From Vibrio sp. JC009 (GTDB lineage: Bacteria > Pseudomonadota > Gammaproteobacteria > Enterobacterales > Vibrionaceae): DNA of 64,000 bases. Under the pieces are notes generated by a model, which saw only the letters and a list, made by a program, of their open reading frames with translations, was not told where the DNA came from and did not search any database. Each line of letters opens with the position of its first letter. Position 1 is the first letter of the stretch. Of this stretch, positions 35,534 to 44,933 are shown in pieces. The position numbers and the translations under genes were made by a program. The stretch is from assembly GCF_029016485.1 (NCBI RefSeq), contig NZ_CP092106.1, forward strand, positions 1,116,001-1,180,000, given 5' to 3'.

Positions 35534-35890
35534 ATGGAAATTATGAGTGAACTACTGGAAAAAGCTACGCTACTTAGTTGCGATGTGAATTTTCAACTGG
35601 AAGTTCTAAATGAGAGGATTGATTTCCTTGAATTATCGCATTTATTCAGAGATGTTTTTGACAGTAGTAACTCTATTACACATAAACTTTTTAAAATGGA
35701 AGCTATGGTACGAGCATGTACAACATCAGCAAAGATGCAAAGTGAATTGTTCCCGGTATTCGAAGGTCAAGGTGTGAACTCAGAAGCGTTAGCTATGTAT
35801 AAAAATGTTGCAGGTTTATACGAGGCTTTAGCCGATGAGTTACTGCTTGTTATAGCTGGTCAAATATTCCGTAGCCGGGGAGTAGATTAG
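35534..35890 (+). CDS. Hypothetical helical protein
   Basis: The frame is open from 35483; the ATG at 35534 or 35543 is the more plausible start because the region before it has no ribosome-binding site. The product (about 118 residues) is mostly helical (LEKATLLSCDVNFQLEVLNER near the start). No family is recognised. It follows the previous gene closely and may be co-transcribed with it. Confidence 0.45.
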   Translation: MEIMSELLEKATLLSCDVNFQLEVLNERIDFLELSHLFRDVFDSSNSITHKLFKMEAMVRACTTSAKMQSELFPVFEGQGVNSEALAMYKNVAGLYEALADELLLVIAGQIFRSRGVD

Positions 35891-35965
35891 AATGCTACCT
35901 TTATCTAACCTATTAATATATATTTATATTTTGGCATTAATGACAGAGCTTCAGGAACAGCCCAA

Positions 35966-36382
35966 ATGAAAATCAGAGCATACACCAACAACGACAAACA
36001 AAAAGTAATCGCACTCTGGCAAGAATGCGGTCTTGTAGCTCCTCAGAATAATCCCGCCAAAGATATCGAGAGAAAACTGAAAGTCGATCCAGATTTGTTC
36101 CTTGTGGGGGTGAAGGAAGATGAAATTGTCGCTACCGTTATGGGTGGATACGAAGGACACCGTGGCTGGATAAATTATCTTGCTGTCAAAACCGGGCACC
36201 AGCGAAAGGGGTATGGGCAGCAGATCTTAAAGGCGGTAGAAGGCCTGATTCAAGAAAAAGGCTGCCCTAAAATCAATCTTCAGGTCCGGAATACAAATAC
36301 AAGCGTTATCGAGTTCTATAAGGCTATTGGCTATGCCGACGATAATGTTGCAGGGCTCGGAAAAAGGCTTGAACATGATTAA
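35966..36382 (+). CDS. ypeA: YpeA-type GNAT acetyltransferase
   Basis: This 138-residue protein matches YpeA in length and motifs: MKIRAYTNNDKQ at the start, NYLAVKTGHQRKGYGQQILKAVE (acetyl-CoA binding, about 71-93), and VRNTNTSVIEFYKAIGYA. The substrate is unknown. It stands alone with a weak upstream region. Confidence 0.82.
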   Translation: MKIRAYTNNDKQKVIALWQECGLVAPQNNPAKDIERKLKVDPDLFLVGVKEDEIVATVMGGYEGHRGWINYLAVKTGHQRKGYGQQILKAVEGLIQEKGCPKINLQVRNTNTSVIEFYKAIGYADDNVAGLGKRLEHD

Positions 36383-36412
36383 CCTTTAGATGAACAGCAA
36401 GGTCACCTTACC

Positions 36413-36754
36413 ATGCGTCTTATATTTTTCATTGTCAGTGCAAATACTGTTTTGCTGGCTTTCCTGTATTTTATCGAAAATGCACTTGGCTGGTTCAGCG
36501 CTAAATTTATCAGTGACTACTTCTTTTATGCTTTCTTTATCCAGATAGCGGTAGGGGCATTTTTCTCGGCTTCACCTCCTCCACGCTTGAATCATATGAG
36601 ACACAGTACGAGTAAAGCGACCAAAGTCGCCGCATCCATGGTGGAGAGTGACGAGCACCATGACAGAAAGTACTTTTCTAGCGCGGACTTAAGTATAGGC
36701 TTAAGATTTCTATTGTCCGGGCTAACAAGCTTGCTTATATGTATCTTACTGTGA
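36413..36754 (+). CDS. Hypothetical small membrane protein
   Basis: The 113-residue product has two N-terminal membrane segments (about 1-25 and 33-50) and one at the C-terminus (about 98-113), with a polar loop HMRHSTSKATKVAASMVESDE between them. It follows ypeA after 30 bases. Family not recognised. Confidence 0.5.
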   Translation: MRLIFFIVSANTVLLAFLYFIENALGWFSAKFISDYFFYAFFIQIAVGAFFSASPPPRLNHMRHSTSKATKVAASMVESDEHHDRKYFSSADLSIGLRFLLSGLTSLLICILL

Positions 36755-36840
36755 AGATCGCTGGATGATTTGTTATTAACAATTATAAGAGTATTATATC
36801 GATAGCAACGACAAGGAACGTTGTTCTGTCATGGTGGAAT

Positions 36841-39192
36841 ATGTTTAGAAAAAAAAGGCTTTTTTTTTGGGGAGCTCTCATCGTTCTTATCGTCTTGATG
36901 AGTGCGCTGCTTTACGTTGCCCACTATATCGTTGCGCCGACTGTTGTTAAGGAAAGCGTTGCTAAAGCTAAGTTACAGGCCCAGGTGATAGAAAAAGAGC
37001 TGGCAATAAAGTTCTCTGAGCAGGCGGCACTTACTAAGAGCCTTGCGGTAATTGCATCCAGTATCCCGCTTAACCGGAATAGCTTTATTAGTAATGCCGG
37101 TATTCTGATAGAAAACAGTACGGGTATTGCCGGTGGTGGTATCTGGCCCGAACCGTACCAGTTAATCGATAGTCAGGAAAAAGCGTCATTATTCTGGGTA
37201 AAAACCGGTGACGGAAAATTCCGGCTTGATGAAGGCTACAACTCACCGCAGAGCCAGGCTTACCAGAATGAATTCTGGTATCAGGCTGCCAAAAATGCTG
37301 CTATTAACCAGTGCGTCTGGTCACAGGCCTATGTTGACCCACACTCTAATGTTCCTATGGTGACTTGCTCTGTCAGAATTGAGCGTGATGGGCTTTTCTG
37401 GGGGGTGGCAACAATAGATATTGATCTTAGTGGTGTTAATCAGCGTCTGATGGAAATTAAAGCGCAGTCGGGTATCATCAGTTTTATTCTGGATAAAAAC
37501 GAACAGTTTGTTGCTACCTCACTGCCACAAGATCACAGCCTTCTGATGCACAGCATAGAAAAGGCGGTAGATGCAGATTTGTCACTGGCTCCTTTGGTTG
37601 AAGCCGTTCATCATCTTGACAGTTCCTTTATTCAACTTGATTCCAGTGTTCTTGGCTCAGAACGTTCTATTCTGGTCGTGACCAGGCTTGCAGGTCAGAA
37701 CTGGCATATAGGCGTCATATTTCCAGACTCTATTGCAAAAAAACAGATTAATCTGCTGAATGATTACTTTTACTTCTTTATCGTTTTTCTGAGTATTACC
37801 TTCGCGGCGTTTATCGTTATCACCTCTATTATTGCCTTCTGGAATATAACTCTCAGTAAGACAGTAAAGTCAAAATCTGACCAGCTTGTTGAAGAATCTT
37901 TTAAAGACAGCTTAACTGGCCTGCCAAATCAGTCGGGGATGTTTGCTGAGTTGGAGCAGAAAATTCGTATTGCTAAAGAGTCTTCTGAATCCAGTTTTGC
38001 CATATTTTTTCTCGACATTGACGATTTTAAAAAGCAAAACGACAGATTTGGACTGGCTGGGGGGGACCAGTTATTAAAGCTGGTCGCCTCAAGACTACAA
38101 TCAGCAATGAGAACGTCAGACTTTATATGCCGCTTTGGTGGTGATGAATTTGTTGTTATCACTCAGGTTAGTGACGACAAGCACGATGCTGAAGCTGTCT
38201 GCTCACATATTCTGAACACAATACATGAGGCCTTCCTCCTTGACGGGAAAGAAGTCCGCCTTACTTCGAGTATTGGCATTGCCTGCTATAAGAAAGATGG
38301 TGATCAGGTTAACGAACTGTTGAGAAACGCTTCTATCGCGAAACGCGAAGCAAAAAATACTGCCAGAAATAGCTTTAGTTTTTCTTCAACGGATATGAAT
38401 AAAAGAACTTTGCGTAAAATGGTGCTTGAAGAAAAACTTAAAGTAGCTATTGAATGCGGCGAAATTAGTGTTGCTTATCAACCTATTGTTGACTTAAGCA
38501 CAGGCCAGCCGAGGAAATTTGAAGCGCTTGCCCGCTGGACTAATCCGGTCCTTGGCGTTGTTCCTCCATGGGAGTTTATTGAGCTGGCAGAACACAACGG
38601 CATGATTATTGAGCTGGGAGACTGTATTTTGAAGCAGGCTCTTACGGCGTGTGCCCGCATGCGTAAACGTCACAGCCGGGACTATATGATTGCAGTAAAC
38701 GTCTCACCAAAGCAGTTTCACGATCCTCATTTTGCCTCCCGGGTAATAACGGTTCTGGACGACCTGGAGTTACCACACAGCTGTTTGACACTGGAAATAA
38801 CCGAAGGCGTGCTGATTGATAACAAAGAAAAAAGTGAATCGGTTATTCAGGAACTTTGCGGCAGTGGAATTAAGATAGCAATGGATGATTTTGGTACTGG
38901 TTACTCCTCTCTGAGTTATATCCGTCACTATCCTTTTGATATTCTTAAAATAGATAAAGAGTTTATCGATGATCTGGTAACTGACCCGAAAAGCAAAAGG
39001 CTGGTAGAAGCCACTCTGGCAATGGCCAGCAGCTTAGATATTGATGTGGTAGCAGAGGGTATTGAAGAAGCTGAGCAAGCCGAGCTTTTAAAGCAGAGAG
39101 GGTGTAAATACGCGCAGGGCTATTTCTATGCCCGTCCCCTGAATGAAGAGGCCTTAGAAGCCTGGCTGCTGGAATCTTATTGGAACCAGTAA
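36841..39192 (+). CDS. Cache-GGDEF-EAL cyclic di-GMP protein
   Basis: The 783-residue inner-membrane protein has an N-terminal membrane helix (8-30), a periplasmic Cache-like sensor (about 45-300), a second helix (about 305-335), a GGDEF domain with intact FGGDEF at about 431-436, and an EAL domain with FEALARW at about 560-566 and DDFGTGYSS near 682. An RTSD sequence, which fits the RxxD inhibitory site, lies just before the GGDEF. Both catalytic cores look intact, so it may make and break cyclic di-GMP; which activity dominates cannot be told. It is a single transcription unit. Confidence 0.88.
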   Translation: MFRKKRLFFWGALIVLIVLMSALLYVAHYIVAPTVVKESVAKAKLQAQVIEKELAIKFSEQAALTKSLAVIASSIPLNRNSFISNAGILIENSTGIAGGGIWPEPYQLIDSQEKASLFWVKTGDGKFRLDEGYNSPQSQAYQNEFWYQAAKNAAINQCVWSQAYVDPHSNVPMVTCSVRIERDGLFWGVATIDIDLSGVNQRLMEIKAQSGIISFILDKNEQFVATSLPQDHSLLMHSIEKAVDADLSLAPLVEAVHHLDSSFIQLDSSVLGSERSILVVTRLAGQNWHIGVIFPDSIAKKQINLLNDYFYFFIVFLSITFAAFIVITSIIAFWNITLSKTVKSKSDQLVEESFKDSLTGLPNQSGMFAELEQKIRIAKESSESSFAIFFLDIDDFKKQNDRFGLAGGDQLLKLVASRLQSAMRTSDFICRFGGDEFVVITQVSDDKHDAEAVCSHILNTIHEAFLLDGKEVRLTSSIGIACYKKDGDQVNELLRNASIAKREAKNTARNSFSFSSTDMNKRTLRKMVLEEKLKVAIECGEISVAYQPIVDLSTGQPRKFEALARWTNPVLGVVPPWEFIELAEHNGMIIELGDCILKQALTACARMRKRHSRDYMIAVNVSPKQFHDPHFASRVITVLDDLELPHSCLTLEITEGVLIDNKEKSESVIQELCGSGIKIAMDDFGTGYSSLSYIRHYPFDILKIDKEFIDDLVTDPKSKRLVEATLAMASSLDIDVVAEGIEEAEQAELLKQRGCKYAQGYFYARPLNEEALEAWLLESYWNQ

Positions 39193-39375
39193 TATCAATG
39201 CCATAGAGAAAGTATGTCTAGAATCATGTTCACTATCCCAGTTTTCGATTAGTAGCTTAATGACCAACTGGCGGACTAACTCGTTCATAGCTTCAGGTGG
39301 CTGTTTGGCAGTGATTGTCTGAGCCGTTTTACCCTCATAGACAATAACTTCGTTTACCGGTTTATCGTCAGGTTA
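39193..39375 (-). pseudogene. Gene fragment, unidentified
   Basis: Read leftward, an open frame of about 60 codons covers this stretch (DDKPVNEVIVYEGKTAQTI, then NELVRQLVIKLLIENWD). It has no start codon with a ribosome-binding site and its frame is not closed where the fragment meets the EAL gene. It looks like a remnant of a longer gene; I do not recognise it. Confidence 0.35.
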
Positions 39376-39527
39376 ATTGGGCGCTTGTTGGTAAAGTCGG
39401 AGAGTGCTTCTTCCTGTCCTTCGGTAACGTGTTGGCTGAAATTAGAGGACGAGTGTTCCATTCAGCTTACGTTCAGCTTCCCCCTCTTATTATAAAGATG
39501 AAGGATCATTATTTATTGGAGGGGAAG

Positions 39528-39671
39528 ATGAACAAGCTAATTATCATCTCACTTGCTATTACTGCCTGTTTCAGCTCTGGTGTAATGGCTAAGCACAACT
39601 CAAACTATGACTACGCAAGAGTTGTAAAGGCGACTCCTGTATATGATTACGTGACACATAGAATACGCTAG
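39528..39671 (+). pseudogene. Truncated glycine-zipper-type exported protein
   Basis: The frame begins with a strong ribosome-binding site (ggagggg) and encodes a signal peptide (MNKLIIISLAITACFSSGVMA) followed by YDYARVVKATPVYDYV, the characteristic start of glycine-zipper 2TM envelope proteins. It stops at residue 47, where the DNA switches to histidine-kinase sequence. The body of the protein is missing. The deletion scar is at about 39,660. Confidence 0.65.
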
Positions 39672-40267
39672 CCGATCTGGCACATAGTCTGAAAACACCC
39701 TTGGCTATCATCCGGTCAAATTATGATACGAAAGAGAATCAATCGCTTGATGAGCAAGTCACACGCATGGATAACATCATCAGCCACCATTTAAGCCGTG
39801 CTCATTTGGGCTATCAGCCTTTAGCCGGGCAGGTTGCTGTTGTCTCAGTAGTTACCCGCCTGACTAATGCGTTAACAAAACTGGAGAGTTATTCCCATAT
39901 TTCAGTCAAAGTCACGATAGCCGATAACATTCGTTTTTATGGTGAGGATGGGGATCTGATGGAAATCATGGGTAATCTTATTGAAAATGCATGTAAATAT
40001 GGAAAAAGCTGCGTTGAAATTTCCGCCGTTAAATCAGAAAAAGAGCTGGAGATCCGGGTGGAAGATGATGGACCCGGCATCGATTCTCATTTAAGAACAT
40101 CAATATTGAAAAGGGGGGCCCGTTCTGACACGGCGAACCTTGGACAGGGCCTGGGTTTGGCTGTGGTAACCGATATTTTAAGCAGCTACGGAGGAGCCCT
40201 GCATATATCAACATCGCAGTTGGGCGGTGCTTGTGTTTCATTCACACTGCCTGGACCAGAAAAGTAG
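39662..40267 (+). pseudogene. PhoQ-like sensor histidine kinase, C-terminal fragment
   Basis: The frame contains the H-box LADLAHSLKTPLAIIRS, an N-box NLIENACKYG, and G-boxes VEDDGPGID and GQGLGLAVV, so the catalytic core of a PhoQ-type kinase is preserved. The sensor and membrane part upstream are missing, and a stop (TAG at 39659-39661) lies immediately before the fragment. An internal TTG at 39701 could start a 188-residue product lacking the phospho-acceptor histidine. The partner response regulator is not present. Confidence 0.72.
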
Positions 40268-40295
40268 CACTTCTGATTACCGGTAAGACGAAAAT

Positions 40296-40694
40296 TTAAG
40301 GCATCTGAACCTTTTCAAAACTTTCGAGCTGCTTCTCGACCACTTCATCAGGCACGCCATGCACATTTTGGTAGCGCCCGTAACAATGGTGCAGCTCAAC
40401 CGTGATGCCCTTTTTCTTAGCTTGATCAAGATAAAACTGGATTTCCCACTGACGACAAAAGGTATTGGAAACTATCACCGTCTTTCCCTGCCTCAGTAAC
40501 CGGGTGGTTTCTGACTGGCACCATTGATGAGCCAGCTTAATGTCATCACGGTCATATTGGTAGGTTCCATCCTGATCGCAGAAGTACATATCGGCTTCCA
40601 CTATGGCAGCGCCCGGTTGTTCAGATTGTATCTTCTTTGCAAGGGTGCTTTTGCCGGAGCCGCTAACGCCTCTTATCAGAATGAGTTTTTGCAA
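40296..40694 (-). CDS. P-loop kinase-like ATPase
   Basis: The 132-residue protein starts MQKLILIRGVSGSGKSTLAKKI, with a Walker A at 9-17, and has the lid-type segment SNTFCRQWEIQ. The length and motifs fit small AAA/polynucleotide-kinase-like phosphotransferases. The substrate is unknown. It lies on the opposite strand to its neighbours. Confidence 0.7.
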   Translation of the reverse strand: MQKLILIRGVSGSGKSTLAKKIQSEQPGAAIVEADMYFCDQDGTYQYDRDDIKLAHQWCQSETTRLLRQGKTVIVSNTFCRQWEIQFYLDQAKKKGITVELHHCYGRYQNVHGVPDEVVEKQLESFEKVQMP

Positions 40695-40951
40695 TTTGGT
40701 TACCTGTTATCGATGGTTCGGTTCAGTATTATGCCACGATGTTCTTTAGTGCATAGTGTTCAATGTCGATCACACTCTGCGCTGAGAAGTGATTTATGTA
40801 TCTATGATATTCTCAATTAGCCAGTTGATGCTGGCTTTATTGTTTCCTTCGTTGATGCGTTAAGTTTAGCCATTGAATTCAAACAGTAAACTTTACAAGT
40901 TCAATAATCAGTATGGTAAAATAGATGCAACAACTCTATAGAGGTGCAGCG
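40695..40951. other. Intergenic region
   Basis: About 255 bases without a supported gene. No HigB-type toxin frame is found ahead of the antitoxin fragment. A terminator was not seen. Confidence 0.35.
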
Positions 40952-41149
40952 ATGCAAATCAAACAGATTGAGACAAAAGCTGATCATGAAGCAGCTTTAG
41001 CTCGTATTGATCAGTTATTTGATGCGGAACCAGACACGCCTGAAGGCGATGAACTGGAAGTATTAGCGACTTTGGTTGATGCCTTTGAGGAAGAGTATTA
41101 TCCGATTGAATCGCCAGGCCCAATTGAAGCCATCAGATTGTTTGATTAA
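40952..41149 (+). pseudogene. Truncated HigA-like antitoxin
   Basis: The frame starts at an ATG with gaggtg upstream and encodes MQIKQIETKADHEAALARID ... FDAEPDTPEGDELEVL, the conserved N-terminal part of HigA antitoxins. It ends at residue 65 (EAIRLFD), where the helix-turn-helix would begin in full-length relatives. The DNA-binding half and the HigB toxin are absent, so this is a remnant. Confidence 0.65.
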
Positions 41150-41210
41150 ACAATATAGGCTGGCGAAATAGGACATTTAATCATACGCTTAGTACTTTCA
41201 GCATCAAACC

Positions 41211-41990
41211 ATGAAACTCAACCCATACCTGACCAAAATAGAACAGGGCGACACTATAAACCTCGACCGTTTTATAGATTGTCTTCCATACTCAGATCCC
41301 CAGGAGTGGCGAAAGATTTATCAGGCCGTACGTGTACGTGGCGGTTATCAATTAACCATCATTGATAGCGACAGGCACCAGGCTTTATATTTACCGGAAC
41401 TGACGGACAGAGTCAGCGCGTCCGGTCTTGGGCGCTCTCATGATTTTTCCTGTAGCTTCGCGCATATTCTGGTATTAAACCAGCATTGTTATTCTCAGAT
41501 CCCGTTTGTGGTTGTTTCTGATGCTGACGGGTTTAAAACGCAAGGGAAGCTTGTTGGAAAGTGTGCAGTGATCATCGAAAACTGTGAAAACTTTTATCGT
41601 TTCCGGAAGTTTTTGTCGGCAATTGGGCAGTCGGATCTGGCTGATAGTTGCGATATCTTTTTTGGGGCAGGCAATCAGATTTGCGACCGCCTCAATCTTG
41701 CGTTTTTATCTCAGTATGACGTTATTTATTGCGCCCAGGATGTCGATTTAGGTGGCCTGATAACCTATCAAACTTTAAAGAACGCCCTTCCTCAATGTCA
41801 GTGGCTGGCTCCTGCTGACTGGGAAATTCATCGCAATAAATTTCAATTAGCGCCTAAAAACGCAAACCAGTTAGCTAAGGCGATTAAACTCGCGCGGGAG
41901 CTGAAACTCACTCAGGAAGCCGATTTAATGAACCAGACCCGCGCCTTTCTGGAACAGGAAGCCCTGCTACCGGAATTAACACAGGATTAA
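41211..41990 (+). CDS. TOPRIM nuclease subunit of a Wadjet/MksG-type system (JetD-like)
   Basis: The 259-residue protein carries the DUF2220/JetD signature: an ENCENF segment at 123-128 (glutamate E123), DIFFGAGNQI at 148-157 and YCAQDVDLGG at 173-182, where D177 and D179 fit the TOPRIM DxD metal site. JetD cleaves plasmid DNA recognised by the condensin. It is much shorter than typical JetD (about 400 residues), mainly at the N-terminus. It is encoded first in the operon; in standard Wadjet loci it is last. It ends four bases before the ATPase gene. Confidence 0.75.
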   Translation: MKLNPYLTKIEQGDTINLDRFIDCLPYSDPQEWRKIYQAVRVRGGYQLTIIDSDRHQALYLPELTDRVSASGLGRSHDFSCSFAHILVLNQHCYSQIPFVVVSDADGFKTQGKLVGKCAVIIENCENFYRFRKFLSAIGQSDLADSCDIFFGAGNQICDRLNLAFLSQYDVIYCAQDVDLGGLITYQTLKNALPQCQWLAPADWEIHRNKFQLAPKNANQLAKAIKLARELKLTQEADLMNQTRAFLEQEALLPELTQD

Positions 41991-41993
41991 GTT

Positions 41994-44933
41994 ATGCAAA
42001 ACGACGCTATCGACAACCTGCTTATCAGCATTTCACGTCTGGTTGCTGTGGACTCTGCTGGAGTTGCCATTGCAGAAATAGATCTTCGCGAAGGTGGCAT
42101 ACTGATAGGCGGGGGAAATATCGGTAAGACCTCGATTCTTAATGCCATCCGGCTATTTCTGTTGCCGGAAGAAAACTTTAAAAACTCTGCAAAGAAATTT
42201 GGCTTTTCCGATAAAGAGGGAAAGTTTTTCTCCGATGATGAGAGCTTTGAACACTATTTTCCCAGCAACAGCAGCTTTTTAATTCTGGAATGTGACAACT
42301 ATTTAGGCGGGCGCTTGCCACACTGCCAGATCCTTTACCGGGGCAGCACAGACAAGCTTGATTATCGCCGCATGTTCACCTCCCTGCGCTATGAGCAGAT
42401 CCGCCACCTTTTCTGGGACGCAAACGCAGGTGAGGATGGGATTGGGGGCAGAGTCGATGGTTTAAGCCCGGCGAAAGTGCAAACCTTCCTTAAGCAGGAG
42501 GATAAGTACTTTAAAACCCTGATGCGCTCTTCGGCAATCAAAGAGGTGATTTACGCGAATCAGTTGCTTGATATTGATGCTATGCGCTTTTGCCTGTTCC
42601 CGCTCAGTACCACAAGTGATGCCGATGTAGATGCCTTCCGGGCATTGGTTCGTCTGTTGTTTGATATGAAGACAGGCTCGGATACGGTGCGTCTGGCGGT
42701 AGCCAATATTATCGAATCACAGAAGAAAGAGCGCAAAGATGAGCTCAATTTCGATATCGATGCCTTTATTGAACACAATGATGCGCTCGCCCGTCGTGAA
42801 CGCTTGCTGAAAAATATCGAAAGTCTGCGCCCCGAGTTTGAGAAGCTGGCTGCCAGTCACCAGGAACTGCTCCGAAACAAAAATGCAGAAGATGACCTGA
42901 TGCAGTATGCCATGATGGCGCAAAACCAGATTGGTAAGGACAATACTGAGCTGGGGACAGAAGAGACCCGGCTAAGCCTGATGGATGGCCGCGTCCGGGC
43001 TGCCCGTAATAAGCGTATCGATATAGAGAAAACACAGCTAGCCCTGGAAGGTGAACGAAAAGCGCTCAGTCGTCAGCAGAAAAAGCTGGATGACGTGGTG
43101 CAGAAAACTCAGCTGATTGTGAATCAGTATGACGAGTCGGACACCCTTGAGATTATTATCGAAGGTCACCGCGAGCATCTTAATGAGAAAAATGAGGAGC
43201 TGGAGCTCAAGTTAGATGCACAGAAACGCCAGGAAGATTTGCAGAATCTGAACAAGGAAATCAGCGGGCTTGAAGATATTGAGCTTCGTTTCCAGGCGTC
43301 GGTTGAAAAACAGGAATTTAAACTGTTTAACCAGTTGTCAGAATCCGTCTGGCTGAAGCTGGCAGCTGTAAACCCGGAAGTGGCAGAAGCGAATCCGGGG
43401 CGTGCTTTAGCGGAATCAGAAGTGCAGGCTATTGGCGACTTTACCGATCTGATTGAAGCTGATGAGCTAAGGTATGAGTTGTTCGGCGTAAAACTGGAGC
43501 CGGTATCACCGGATAAACGCGAGTCAGATCAAAGCCGGTTAGACAAGGTTCGTGAAGTGCTGGAAGTTAAGCGTAAGCGGGCGGCAGAAATCAGCGCCAT
43601 GGATAAAGAGAGTCGCTTTGAGCAGGTTAAAACTATCTCGGCGCTTAAATCAGAAATCTCCCGCACTGAAGCTGAAATTGAGCTGCTTCAGGCCTGCAAT
43701 AGCAATACTCAGCAGTTACATACCTGCAATGAAGAGTTGGATGCGATTGGAAACAAGCAGCAGGAACTGGTAAGGCAGCTTGAAAGCCAGCAGGAGGTTT
43801 TAGAGCAGGAGCTGCAAGCCTACAACGAACAAGAGCTGAAGGTAGCTGAACTTAAGTCCGGACTGGAGCAACTGAATCATTATCAGCTCTTAGCTAAAGC
43901 TCAGCTTGAAGCTCACGGTTTACCAAGCAGCAACTTTTCTGTGCTGCCAAACCCATCACTTGAACTTAGTAAAGAGGGTTTAGATTCCCGTATCGCCAGC
44001 TTGCAGTTAAAGCGTGAAGCGCGAACCGATCTGGTTGAAAAAATCCAGGACTTTGTCCGTAATCAGGTACTGGAGAATGATGATCAGTTGATGAGGTCCT
44101 ATGTTGAGGATGAGTTGCTGGAACATGCGTTCGAACAGTTGCAGTCCCGCTATCAGGGGCTGGAAGAAGAGTTTGATATACTGCGTAAAAACTTCGTTGA
44201 GCATAAGCATTCTATTCACAGCATCATTAACGAGCTGAAAAATAACAGGGAAATGGTTCGTCAGTTTGAGCAGAGCATTAACCGTGCGTTTGCCGGAGTG
44301 ACGATCAATGATCTGGCTCAGGTAGAAGCTCAGATTAAGGTTGAAGCGAGATTCAGTGATCTGGTGGGAGAGATTGAACATCTGGACACTCACTCAGATC
44401 AAAAGGCCTCAGAGCAGTTTATTGAACGTTTGAAAGCCTTCAGTCATAAGTTCTTCCCCGACGGAAAAGCTGCGCTGTTAACCATGGAGCAGATTGTGGC
44501 AGGTATTGCCTACCGGGTGAAAAAGCAGGGGCAGACCGGGTGGGAGAGTAAGTCGCAATCTACCTCAACCATTATGCTGATTAATCTGAAGCTGGTTGAA
44601 ATCCTGCTTAGTCGCCTAAGAAACAAGGCTTGTACCACTCATTTCCCATTGATTATTGACGAAGGTGCCTCTGTCGATAGTTCGCAGTTTGATTGGTTGC
44701 TGCCGAACCTAAAGCAAGCGGGATTCAGGGTGCTTAGTGCATCGACGAACTCTGCATCCAGCGAAATTATCTTTAAATTCGGTCAGCATTTCCGCCTGGA
44801 TGCCATGCGCACTGCCACCCCATATCATGCGGCCCGGACTATAGCCTTTACCGGTATGCCGGAGAGCTTTGTGGTGAAAGGCAGTACTCTGGACAGAGAG
44901 CAACTGGATATGTTTGGAGAGGAAGATGAGTGA
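41994..44933 (+). CDS. MukB/MksB-like condensin ATPase (JetC-like)
   Basis: The 979-residue SMC-family protein has a Walker A at 39-46 (GGGNIGKT), long coiled coils (about 230-420 and 520-800), and a C-terminal ATPase half with a Walker B LIIDEGASVD at about 886-895. Paired with MukF- and MukE-like partners, it forms a condensin that loops plasmid DNA. It is smaller than E. coli MukB (about 1480 residues) but close to MksB/JetC lengths. It overlaps the kleisin gene by 8 bases. Confidence 0.83.
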   Translation: MQNDAIDNLLISISRLVAVDSAGVAIAEIDLREGGILIGGGNIGKTSILNAIRLFLLPEENFKNSAKKFGFSDKEGKFFSDDESFEHYFPSNSSFLILECDNYLGGRLPHCQILYRGSTDKLDYRRMFTSLRYEQIRHLFWDANAGEDGIGGRVDGLSPAKVQTFLKQEDKYFKTLMRSSAIKEVIYANQLLDIDAMRFCLFPLSTTSDADVDAFRALVRLLFDMKTGSDTVRLAVANIIESQKKERKDELNFDIDAFIEHNDALARRERLLKNIESLRPEFEKLAASHQELLRNKNAEDDLMQYAMMAQNQIGKDNTELGTEETRLSLMDGRVRAARNKRIDIEKTQLALEGERKALSRQQKKLDDVVQKTQLIVNQYDESDTLEIIIEGHREHLNEKNEELELKLDAQKRQEDLQNLNKEISGLEDIELRFQASVEKQEFKLFNQLSESVWLKLAAVNPEVAEANPGRALAESEVQAIGDFTDLIEADELRYELFGVKLEPVSPDKRESDQSRLDKVREVLEVKRKRAAEISAMDKESRFEQVKTISALKSEISRTEAEIELLQACNSNTQQLHTCNEELDAIGNKQQELVRQLESQQEVLEQELQAYNEQELKVAELKSGLEQLNHYQLLAKAQLEAHGLPSSNFSVLPNPSLELSKEGLDSRIASLQLKREARTDLVEKIQDFVRNQVLENDDQLMRSYVEDELLEHAFEQLQSRYQGLEEEFDILRKNFVEHKHSIHSIINELKNNREMVRQFEQSINRAFAGVTINDLAQVEAQIKVEARFSDLVGEIEHLDTHSDQKASEQFIERLKAFSHKFFPDGKAALLTMEQIVAGIAYRVKKQGQTGWESKSQSTSTIMLINLKLVEILLSRLRNKACTTHFPLIIDEGASVDSSQFDWLLPNLKQAGFRVLSASTNSASSEIIFKFGQHFRLDAMRTATPYHAARTIAFTGMPESFVVKGSTLDREQLDMFGEEDE

